From Fen-1058 sp964398185 (GTDB lineage: Bacteria > Chloroflexota > Anaerolineae > Fen-1058): a stretch of DNA of 64,000 nt. The position numbers and the translations under genes were made by a program. Shown one piece after another: positions 31,527-38,588 of this stretch. Within the stretch, counting starts at the first letter, position 1, and each line of letters starts with the position of its first letter. The notes under the pieces were generated by a model. That model worked only from the letters and a program-made list of their open reading frames with translations. It made no database searches and had not been told where the DNA came from. The stretch covers positions 5,665 to 69,664 of the forward strand of contig CAYNML010000025.1 of NCBI GenBank assembly GCA_964398185.1, in the 5' to 3' direction.

Positions 31527-32798
31527 ATGAAACCGACGATTCGGCCCATCAAGGGCACACGCGATTTTTATCCGGAAGAGATGGCGTTCCGCACCTGGCT
31601 GTACGGGCAGATGAAGGCCGTGTCACAGAAGTTCGGCTATCAGGAATACGAAGCACCCATCCTTGAATCGCTGGAGTTGTATGCGGCCAAGAGCGGCGAG
31701 GAATTAGTGAAGGAGCAGTCGTTCGTCTTCGCCGATCGCGGCGGCGACACGGTGACGCTGCGCCCCGAGCTCACGCCCAGCCTCGCGCGTATGGTGGCGC
31801 AGAAACAACGCGAACTGCCCAAGCCCATCCGCTGGTGGTCGTTCGGGCCGTTCTGGCGTTACGAGCGTCCGCAAAAAGGCCGCACGCGCGAGTTCTTCCA
31901 GTGGAACATCGATCTGATTGGCGTCAATTCGGCTTACGCCGATGCGGAGCTGGCGGCCGTGGGCGTGGAGTTCTTCAAGTCCGTCGGCTTGTCCGCGCAG
32001 CAGATCGTGATCAAGGTGAACAACCGCAAGTTGATGGAGGAGCAAATCGCGCGGCTGGGTGTGCCGCCCGATCGGATCGAGGGCATTTACCGGCTGATCG
32101 ACAAACTCGACAAGCTGCCCGCCGAAAAGTGGCGCGCCTACGGTATCGACGACATCGGTCTGAGCGCCGAGCAGATCGATCGCTTGAGCGCACTGTTGAA
32201 CAACAAGGAGTTGTGGAAGGAGTCGGCCGATCTGACGGCGTTCTTCGCCGCAATCGACGATCTGGGCGTGAGCGAGTACGTGGAATACGATCCGGCGATC
32301 ATTCGCGGGCTGGCGTACTACACCGGGCTGGTCTTTGAAGCGCGCGATCGCACCGGCGAGTTCCGCGCCATCCTGGGCGGTGGACGCTACGACAACCTCG
32401 TCGGCGATGTGGGCGGCGATCCGCTGGGCGGCATCGGCTTTGCGATGGGCGACGTGGTCATCGGGTTGGTGCTGGAAAAGTTTGGCTTGAAGCCCAAGCT
32501 GCGCCCCACCCCAGCCGACGTGCTCGTGACGATTTTCGATGCCGCGCTGGCGCGATCGGCGGCCAGGGTTGCCGCGCTGCTCCGATCGGGCGGCGTGAAA
32601 ACCGAGTTGTATCCCGATGCGGCCAAGCTCGACAAGCAGATGAAGTACGCCAACGCGCAAGCGATCCCGATCGCCGTCATCATCGGACCGGACGAGGCCG
32701 CGCAGGGTCAAGCCACCGTGCGCGATTTGCGCTCGGGCCAGCAGCAGGTCGTCGCGCAAGATCGGATCGTGGCAGCGGTGCAAAAAGCGCTGGAATAA
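31527..32798 (+). CDS. hisS: Histidyl-tRNA synthetase
   Basis: 423 residues from MKPTIRPIKGTRDFYPEEM, with AAGGAG close upstream. Class II synthetase: motif 1 region near residue 60, motif 2 FRYERPQKGRTREFFQWNID-like WRYERPQKGRTREFFQ, the histidine-specific RGLAYYTGLVFEA (HisA), and motif 3 GGGRYDNLV...GIGFAMG. The C-terminal anticodon-binding domain is complete. Expression is probably controlled by the His leader attenuator upstream; the tRNA-His gene lies 47 bases downstream under its own promoter. Confidence 0.97.
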   Translation: MKPTIRPIKGTRDFYPEEMAFRTWLYGQMKAVSQKFGYQEYEAPILESLELYAAKSGEELVKEQSFVFADRGGDTVTLRPELTPSLARMVAQKQRELPKPIRWWSFGPFWRYERPQKGRTREFFQWNIDLIGVNSAYADAELAAVGVEFFKSVGLSAQQIVIKVNNRKLMEEQIARLGVPPDRIEGIYRLIDKLDKLPAEKWRAYGIDDIGLSAEQIDRLSALLNNKELWKESADLTAFFAAIDDLGVSEYVEYDPAIIRGLAYYTGLVFEARDRTGEFRAILGGGRYDNLVGDVGGDPLGGIGFAMGDVVIGLVLEKFGLKPKLRPTPADVLVTIFDAALARSAARVAALLRSGGVKTELYPDAAKLDKQMKYANAQAIPIAVIIGPDEAAQGQATVRDLRSGQQQVVAQDRIVAAVQKALE

Positions 32799-32800
32799 CC

Positions 32801-32829
32801 TTGTTATCCCTTCGCGCCCGTGGTAAAAT
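32801..32829 (+). promoter_or_regulatory. Promoter of tRNA-His
   Basis: TTGTTA (32801-32806), 17-base spacer, TAAAAT (32824-32829). It begins two bases after the hisS stop and would start transcription about ten bases before the tRNA. Confidence 0.7.
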
Positions 32830-32845
32830 TGCGGGCGCTTCACAT

Positions 32846-32918
32846 GGTGCCTGTAGCTCAATGGCAGAGTACTGGACTGTGGATCCAGGCGTTGCGGGTT
32901 CGACCCCCGTCAGGCACC
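32846..32918 (+). tRNA. tRNA-His (GTG anticodon)
   Basis: Full cloverleaf: acceptor stem GTGCCTG / CAGGCAC (32847-32853 with 32911-32917), D-arm GCTC / GAGT, anticodon stem CTGGA / TCCAG with loop CTGTGGA giving anticodon GTG at 32879-32881, T-arm GCGGG / CCCGT with loop TTCGACC. The extra G at -1 (32846) facing C73 (32918) is the identity element of tRNA-His. CCA is not encoded. Adjacent to hisS, whose product charges it. Confidence 0.97.
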
Positions 32919-32931
32919 CTTAACAATGAAC

Positions 32932-32978
32932 AATGCTCAATGACCAATGAACAACTCGGTCGTTGAGCATTTTCGTTT
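32932..32978 (+). terminator. Terminator after tRNA-His
   Basis: 14-bp stem AATGCTCAATGACC / GGTCGTTGAGCATT with one G-U pair and a 12-base loop, followed by TTCGTTT. Confidence 0.8.
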
Positions 32979-33045
32979 ACGTGGCAGTTTCGCGCCGGAT
33001 GAGATACACTTTAAGCGCAATCTCAGCGCATAAAGGAAACAGATC

Positions 33046-33516
33046 ATGACTGAACCCAAATTGAAACTTGGCGATCCTGCGCCCGATTTCACTCTGGCCG
33101 ACGATCAGGGCAAAACTGTGAAGCTGTCCGATTATCGCGGCCAGCGCGTCGTGGTGTATTTCTACCCCAAGGATGACACGCCCGGCTGCACCACGCAATC
33201 GTGCGGCTTCCGCGACAATTATCCGGCCATTCAAGAGAAGAACGCGGTGGTGCTGGGCATCAGCCCCGACGATCAGAAATCGCACGTGAAATTCAAGAGC
33301 AAGTTCAACCTGCCCTTCACGCTGCTGTGCGATGTCGATCACACCGTGGCTGAGACTTACGGCGTGTGGGGCGAGAAGTCGCTGATGGGCAAGACGTACA
33401 TGGGCATCATCCGCAGCCACTTCGTTGTTGATGAAAACGGCCAGTTGATCGACGTGCAATACAACATCAAGCCGGAAGCGAGTGTGGCGGGGGCGCTGGA
33501 AGTCATTCGTCGTTAG
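33046..33516 (+). CDS. bcp: Thioredoxin-dependent peroxiredoxin (Bcp/PrxQ)
   Basis: 156 residues. Peroxidatic and resolving cysteines in DDTPGCTTQSCGFRD (Cys-x4-Cys, the PrxQ arrangement); FYPKDDTPGCT is the family signature. It reduces hydrogen peroxide and lipid hydroperoxides with thioredoxin. The start follows AAAGGAAAC. Single gene with its own terminator downstream. Confidence 0.95.
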   Translation: MTEPKLKLGDPAPDFTLADDQGKTVKLSDYRGQRVVVYFYPKDDTPGCTTQSCGFRDNYPAIQEKNAVVLGISPDDQKSHVKFKSKFNLPFTLLCDVDHTVAETYGVWGEKSLMGKTYMGIIRSHFVVDENGQLIDVQYNIKPEASVAGALEVIRR

Positions 33517-33518
33517 TC

Positions 33519-33542
33519 GTTGGTTGTTGGTTGTTGGTTGTT
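33519..33542. repeat. Heptamer repeat GTTGGTT x3
   Basis: Three exact GTTGGTT units plus a partial fourth, starting three bases after the bcp stop. Same period as the TYACGNN arrays but a different sequence. Confidence 0.7.
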
Positions 33543-33548
33543 AGCAAG

Positions 33549-33581
33549 ACCTCGCGGCTCGAATGTATCTGCGAGGTTTTT
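33549..33581 (+). terminator. Terminator after bcp
   Basis: 7-bp stem ACCTCGC / GCGAGGT with a 15-base loop and a TTTT tail. Confidence 0.75.
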
Positions 33582-33621
33582 GTTTGCAGTCATGCCGGGC
33601 TGTGTTAAACTTCTTGTCGCC

Positions 33622-34599
33622 ATGAACTACGACATCGTCGCAACCTTGGGGCCAAGCAGCCATATGCCCGATATCTGGCAAAGCATGTTGGATGCCGGCG
33701 CAACCGCCTTTCGCCTGAACACGTCGCATCTCACCTTGACCCAACTGGAGCAGTGGCTCGATCAGTTGACGCCGTTCCTTTCGGCGCTAAATCCCATACC
33801 GTTGTTAGCGCTCGATCTGCAAGGCAGCAAGTGGCGGCTGGGCGATTTTGCGCCGCGCCTTCTCGAACCCGGCCAACCGATCGAATTGGTGCACGCCCCC
33901 ACGTCCGATCGAATCAACACCCTGCCCGTGCCCCACGCCGACTTCTTTCGCGCTGCGCCACTGTCCAACGACGAGATCGTCCTGAATGACGCCAGGATCA
34001 AACTCGTGCGCGAAGCGATCGAGCCGGAGAAGGTGCGCGCCCGCGTCATCGTCGGCGGCGAGATTACGGCGCGCAAAGGCATCACGTTTGCGGCGTCAGA
34101 GTATCGGCAGGAAGAATTGAGCGAGAAAGATCGCGCCATTTTTGAGGCGACGCGCCATGTGCCCTTTGTGCGTTACGCCATCTCGTACATCCGCGACGCA
34201 ATTGAGATGAGCAAATATCACGCGCACTTTGGCGCAGCGTATCTCATCGCCAAGCTGGAACGGCAACCGGCGATGGAGGATGCCCGGCAAATTGCCGAGA
34301 TCGCCGACGAGGTGTGGATCTGCCGCGGTGATCTGGGCGCGGAAATCGGCTTGCGATCGATGGCGGAAGCCGTGCGGCGCTTCTCTCACTCGATCGGCGA
34401 TCTATCGATCCCGGTGTTGCTGGCCGGGCAAGTGCTGGAGCACATGGTTGAGCACGCCGCCCCGACTCGCTCAGAAGTGTGCTATCTGCACGATGCGTTG
34501 CAGGCCGGCTATCGCGGTTTTGTGCTGTCGGACGAGGCCGCTATCGGCCGCTATCCGATTGAGAGTTGCCGCATGGCAGCCATGTTTCGAGACATCTAA
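33622..34599 (+). CDS. Pyruvate-kinase-like barrel protein
   Basis: 325 residues, about 145 shorter than pyruvate kinase: it has the barrel but no C-terminal allosteric domain and a reduced B domain. Recognisable blocks: IVATLGPSS, FRLNTSHLT (pyruvate kinase FRLNFSHG), ALDLQGSKWR (D-x-KGPEIR), LIAKLE (SKIEN; Lys and Glu kept), CRGDLGAEI (ARGDLGVE; Asp kept), LAGQVLEHM (ATQMLESM) and PTRSEV. The catalytic Thr of ATQMLESM is Gly, and the Lys of the DxKGPEIR loop is Gln, so normal pyruvate kinase activity is doubtful. The ATG at 3622 of this kilobase starts the barrel; upstream codons cross the bcp terminator. Real function unknown. Confidence 0.85.
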   Translation: MNYDIVATLGPSSHMPDIWQSMLDAGATAFRLNTSHLTLTQLEQWLDQLTPFLSALNPIPLLALDLQGSKWRLGDFAPRLLEPGQPIELVHAPTSDRINTLPVPHADFFRAAPLSNDEIVLNDARIKLVREAIEPEKVRARVIVGGEITARKGITFAASEYRQEELSEKDRAIFEATRHVPFVRYAISYIRDAIEMSKYHAHFGAAYLIAKLERQPAMEDARQIAEIADEVWICRGDLGAEIGLRSMAEAVRRFSHSIGDLSIPVLLAGQVLEHMVEHAAPTRSEVCYLHDALQAGYRGFVLSDEAAIGRYPIESCRMAAMFRDI

Positions 34600-34680
34600 A
34601 CCTGTCAGGTGACGCACAGATAGAAACGTTAGCCCGGTATCCTCTGCGCCACGTAACAGGTTTGAAATTCAGGAGCCAAC

Positions 34681-35010
34681 ATGACGACCCCCCAAGACAT
34701 TTTCGAGAAAGAAATCCCCGCTGCCATGCAAGCCAATCCCAAAGTGGTGAAGAACCTCAACGCCATCATCCACTTCGATCTCACCGGCCCCGACGGCGGC
34801 GTGTGGACGCTGGACGCAACCGTCGTCCCCGCCAGAGTCACGCAGGGCGCTGTCGGCAAACCTGACCTCACCATGACGGTGAGCGCTGCCGACTTCGTCA
34901 AAATCCGGCAGAAGAAAGCCAACCCGCAGATGTTGATGATGCAGGGGAAATTGAAGATGACGCCGCTGAACATCGGCTTAGCCGTGAAACTGGCACAAGT
35001 TCTCGGTTAA
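34681..35010 (+). CDS. SCP2 sterol-binding domain protein
   Basis: 109 residues, a complete minimal SCP-2 domain: NPKVVKNLNAIIHFDLTGPDGGVWTLDA, KPDLTMTVSAADFVKIRQKKANPQMLMMQGKLKM, closing helix GLAVKLAQVLG. Third SCP2 protein in the window. A hydrophobic-ligand carrier role is inferred. Preceded by a GGAGCC ribosome-binding site. Confidence 0.92.
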   Translation: MTTPQDIFEKEIPAAMQANPKVVKNLNAIIHFDLTGPDGGVWTLDATVVPARVTQGAVGKPDLTMTVSAADFVKIRQKKANPQMLMMQGKLKMTPLNIGLAVKLAQVLG

Positions 35011-35044
35011 AACAAAACGCGCCCTGAATCTTCATTAACCCAGA

Positions 35045-35086
35045 GCACGCATTACGCATCACGTTTTACGCATCACGCATCACGTT
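35045..35086. repeat. Heptamer tandem repeat (TYACGNN)
   Basis: Five clear 7-base units (TTACGCA, TCACGTT, TTACGCA, TCACGCA, TCACGTT) preceded by a degenerate one, in the gap between the convergent SCP2 and ftsK genes and touching the ftsK stop codon. Confidence 0.8.
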
Positions 35087-37387
35087 CTACAGCCACCCAT
35101 CGACCTCATCATTCGGCCCGATGAGCACATCGCGCGCGCGGCCTGCTTCCTGCACCGGCCCCACGATGCCCATCTGCTCCATGCGATCGATCAAGTACGC
35201 GGCCTTGGGATAGCCCAGGCGCATCTTGCGCTGCAACCACGAGGCGCTGGCCTGGCGATGCTTCTTCACCAACTCGATTGCTTTGGCCAGCAGCACTTCA
35301 TCGTCGTCTTCCAACGCGGCCGTCGCTGCGCCCGCCTGTGCAATCTCTTCAAGCTGCTGCACCCTGGTGGTTTCCCACGGCGCGGGCACCCGCTCTTCGT
35401 CGGCGTATTGCTTGCGCCAGAAATCGGCCACCCGATCGATCTCGCGCTCGCCCACGTAACAGCCCTGCACACGCTGCGGGCCGTTAGCTGTCGGTGACAG
35501 GAACAGCATGTCGCCCTTGCCCAATAAAGTTTCCGCGCCTACCCCGTCGAGAATGACGCGGCTGTCCACGCCCGAGGCCACCGCGAACGCAATGCGCGCC
35601 GGGAAGTTCGCCTTGATCAAACCGGTCACCACGTCAGTCGAGGGACGCTGCGTGGCGATGACCAGATGGATGCCCGTGGCGCGCGCCATCTGCGCGATGC
35701 GGCAGATAGTCTTCTCCACCTCCACCGGCGCGCTCATCATCAAGTCCGAGAGTTCGTCGATGAACACCGCCATGAAGGGCAGCTTGTCCTGCCCCTGCTC
35801 CGCCATCTGCGCGTTGTATTCGTTGACGTGGCGCACGCCCAGGTCCGAGAACTTCTTGTAGCGGCTGTCCATTTCGCGCGTGACCCAGCGCAGCACGCCC
35901 ACAATGCGCTCGACCTCGGTTTCCACTTTGCCGTACAGATGCGGCAAGCCGTTGTAGCGGATCAGTTCCACCATCTTGGGATCGATCATCACGAGGCGCA
36001 GATCGTCGGGCGTATTGTCCATGATCAGCGACATGATGACGGCGTTGATGCACACGCTTTTGCCGGAACCCGTCGTCCCCGCGATCAAGATGTGCGGCAT
36101 CGAAGCCAGATCGGCGGCGATGGGCATCCCGCTGACATCGCGCCCCAGCGCAAAAGCCAGCGGCGCTTTGGCCTTCAGCTTGCCGAAAGATTCGCTCTCC
36201 AGCACGCCGCGCAGACCCACCATTTCGATCGACTCGTTGGGGACTTCGATGCCGACGAACGATTGACCGGGCACCGGCGCTTCAATGCGCAGCGACGGCG
36301 CGGCCAGCGCCAGCGCCAGATCGTTTTGCAGCGAGCTGATCTGCGCCACGCGCACTTTCTGGCGGCGCACCTCGCCTTCGGGGCCGGGCCGTTCGAGGTA
36401 ACCCGGCTCAACGCCGTACTGTGTCACCGCCGGGCCTTGCGACACGCGCACGACTTTCGCCTCCAGACCAAACTGCCGCAGCGTGCTTTCGATCACATCT
36501 TTCTTGTGCGCGATTTCCTCCTGCGCGATCGACTCGCTGGTATGGCCTTCCAGCAGATCGAGCGTGGGCAGCGCGCGCACTTTCTTGATCTTCGGCAGGG
36601 GAACCTCTTCGGTTTTGACGATCTTCAACGGCAGTTGGGTGGCTTGCACCGGCTGCTGATCGAGCGACTTGGCCTTGATGACCACTTGCTGCGGCGGCAC
36701 AATCTCTTCCTCGATCGGTGGGGCGGCGGCCGACGGCCCCGCCTCGCTGATCGTGGGGACTGCCACCGTTTCGATCGGGCGGCGGCGCACCCGCCAGATC
36801 TTCAGGCGCGCGTACCACGTCAGCCACGGCAGACGCAGGCCGATCGTCAACGCGACGATCGTGACGATCAAGTACAACACCCCGGCCACATACCGTGGGA
36901 AGATTGGCGTGACGATCATGAGCAAGCCCCAGCCCACCACGCCGCCGCCATTTCCGGCGGTGATCCTGCTCCACATATCCTGATCAGAATAAGCGCCGAA
37001 GGCCGTCAGGACAGGCAGAAACGCGAAGAACGCCACCTCAACCGCGATGACGGATTTCCACGGCGTGACCAGCACGATGTTCTGTGTGCGCGCAATGATC
37101 AACACACCAATCGCGCCGAGTATGAAGGCGAAGAGAAATGCCCCCCAGCCGAAGAGCCAATAGAGGCCGTTGCTCCACCACTCGCTGAGGCTGCCCGGGG
37201 TATCGAAGCGCGACAGCGCGACGAGCGACCACACGGCCAGCGCCATGAGCAGCACGCCCAGGATCTCGCGGCTGCGCACGCCCACGCGGTAGCGCAGTTG
37301 GCGGCGGCGCAGCGGCGGTGCTTTCTCGGTTTTTGCTTTGGCTTTCGCGTCCGCTGTGGCGCGGCTCGCATTCGCGGATTTGGTCAT
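35087..37387 (-). CDS. ftsK: DNA translocase FtsK/SpoIIIE
   Basis: 766 residues. Basic N-terminus (AKAKTEKAPPLRRRQLRYR), four membrane helices between about 30 and 185, a linker of about 120 residues, then the motor: AGTTGSGKSVCIN (Walker A), AVFIDELSDLMM (Walker B), ATQRPSTDVVTG. The C-terminal gamma winged helix (RMEQMGIVGPVQEAGRARDVL) that reads orienting sequences is present. It moves the terminus region through the division septum and activates Xer recombination; an Xer-family recombinase gene lies 6 kb away. Confidence 0.96.
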   Translation of the reverse strand: MTKSANASRATADAKAKAKTEKAPPLRRRQLRYRVGVRSREILGVLLMALAVWSLVALSRFDTPGSLSEWWSNGLYWLFGWGAFLFAFILGAIGVLIIARTQNIVLVTPWKSVIAVEVAFFAFLPVLTAFGAYSDQDMWSRITAGNGGGVVGWGLLMIVTPIFPRYVAGVLYLIVTIVALTIGLRLPWLTWYARLKIWRVRRRPIETVAVPTISEAGPSAAAPPIEEEIVPPQQVVIKAKSLDQQPVQATQLPLKIVKTEEVPLPKIKKVRALPTLDLLEGHTSESIAQEEIAHKKDVIESTLRQFGLEAKVVRVSQGPAVTQYGVEPGYLERPGPEGEVRRQKVRVAQISSLQNDLALALAAPSLRIEAPVPGQSFVGIEVPNESIEMVGLRGVLESESFGKLKAKAPLAFALGRDVSGMPIAADLASMPHILIAGTTGSGKSVCINAVIMSLIMDNTPDDLRLVMIDPKMVELIRYNGLPHLYGKVETEVERIVGVLRWVTREMDSRYKKFSDLGVRHVNEYNAQMAEQGQDKLPFMAVFIDELSDLMMSAPVEVEKTICRIAQMARATGIHLVIATQRPSTDVVTGLIKANFPARIAFAVASGVDSRVILDGVGAETLLGKGDMLFLSPTANGPQRVQGCYVGEREIDRVADFWRKQYADEERVPAPWETTRVQQLEEIAQAGAATAALEDDDEVLLAKAIELVKKHRQASASWLQRKMRLGYPKAAYLIDRMEQMGIVGPVQEAGRARDVLIGPNDEVDGWL

Positions 37388-37418
37388 AGCGAATTCTGGT
37401 TGTGGCAGATTCAGAAAG

Positions 37419-37465
37419 CGAGGCTTTAGCCGGAAGTGTCAGCGGTCAAACCGGCTAAAGCCTCG
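37419..37465. repeat. 15-bp inverted repeat upstream of ftsK
   Basis: Perfect stem CGAGGCTTTAGCCGG / CCGGCTAAAGCCTCG with a 17-base loop, between the S1 gene and ftsK (both on the minus strand). A shorter, decayed relative (CGAGGCTTAGCCGG) lies at 62,912. Probably a dispersed palindromic repeat; it may also stop the S1 transcript. Confidence 0.75.
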
Positions 37466-37488
37466 GCCCCAGATCGTCACTCAACTGG

Positions 37489-38481
37489 TTAGCGGTGTTC
37501 GTTTTCGACGATCACCAGTTCATCGGCAGCGGCCAGGGCGCCGTTGCCATTATGCGCCTGCCGCAGCGAGAGGCCCAGCCGCCGATGGGACACATCGACG
37601 CTCAGGACGCGCACCCGCACGGTATCGTGCTCGTGAACGACGTTGCGCGGATGCAGGAAGTTGCCTTCGGCCAATTCGGAAATATGGATCAAGCCTTCCA
37701 CGCCTTCTTCCAGTTTCACGAACGCGCCGAAATCGACCACGGTGGTCACCGTGCCTTCCACCAACTGGTGCAACTGATAACGCTGCGGCACCGTCACCCA
37801 CGGATCGGGGTACAGGCGCTTCAGGCTCAACGCCACGCGGCGCTGCTCGCGATCGACCGTCATCACGCTCACCTCCACGTTCTGCCCGCTGCGCAGCACG
37901 TCCGACGGATGATTGATGCGGCCCCACGAAATTTCGCTGATGTGCGCCAGCCCTTCAATGCCGCCCAGATCGATGAATGCGCCAAAGTCGCACACGGTGG
38001 TCACTACGCCGCAGCGGCGCTGCCCCGGCTGCAGATCGGCCAGCAAGATCTCGACGCGCGTGCGATCGTTGTAAGCCAGTCGTTCCGATAACACGAAGCG
38101 GCCATGCGCGCGATCGAGTTCGATGATCTTGCCTTTGACAACCTGCCCCACGCGCTTCTCGAACTCGGCGCGGCGCTGGGCGTCATCCGTGACGTTGGGC
38201 ATGTTGAGAATGTGCGAGGCGGGGACAAAGCCGTGCAGCCCGGTCCAGTCGACCAAAATGCCGCCGCGATTGAAACCGGTGACCTGCACTTCCAGGACAT
38301 CGTCGCCATCGCACGCCTGGCGTGCCGCCTCCCACAATTGATCGATGGGCCGCAGCGTACTGCCGCTGTTCGCGCGCTCGGGCGCGCCAGTGTGTGCGGC
38401 TGGTTCAGCGGGCACGTTGGCTTCGGCATCCTGTAAGAGCGCTTGCCAATACCCCTCATCGACATCAAACATCTCGCCCAT
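37489..38481 (-). CDS. S1 RNA-binding domain protein (ribosomal protein S1-like)
   Basis: 330 residues with three S1 modules: about 60-140 (VQVTGFNRGGILVDWTGLHG, degenerate, ending GRFVLSERL), 150-220 (CGVVTTVCDFGAFIDLGG with GLAHISEISWGRINHP) and 235-305 (EGTVTTVVDFGAFVKLEEGV with GLIHISELAEG). The arrangement is that of short S1 proteins in Chloroflexi and actinobacteria, fewer modules than the six of E. coli. Expected to help ribosomes bind mRNA, and notable where ribosome-binding sites are weak, as for several genes here. Confidence 0.9.
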   Translation of the reverse strand: MGEMFDVDEGYWQALLQDAEANVPAEPAAHTGAPERANSGSTLRPIDQLWEAARQACDGDDVLEVQVTGFNRGGILVDWTGLHGFVPASHILNMPNVTDDAQRRAEFEKRVGQVVKGKIIELDRAHGRFVLSERLAYNDRTRVEILLADLQPGQRRCGVVTTVCDFGAFIDLGGIEGLAHISEISWGRINHPSDVLRSGQNVEVSVMTVDREQRRVALSLKRLYPDPWVTVPQRYQLHQLVEGTVTTVVDFGAFVKLEEGVEGLIHISELAEGNFLHPRNVVHEHDTVRVRVLSVDVSHRRLGLSLRQAHNGNGALAAADELVIVENEHR

Positions 38482-38588
38482 TCCTAACCCCCTGTCACAA
38501 TAACACTACAGCTGTGTGCTGTATTCTACAAAGAAATCGCAAAATAAGCCAAATGAACACGGCGCCAGCGGCGGCGCCGGCGGCGGCG

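Noticed and set aside
35666..37429. Long plus-strand open frame (587 codons) opposite ftsK
   Set aside because: It is a shadow of the GC-rich FtsK gene: His/Arg/Gln-rich composition, no motifs, no ribosome-binding site.
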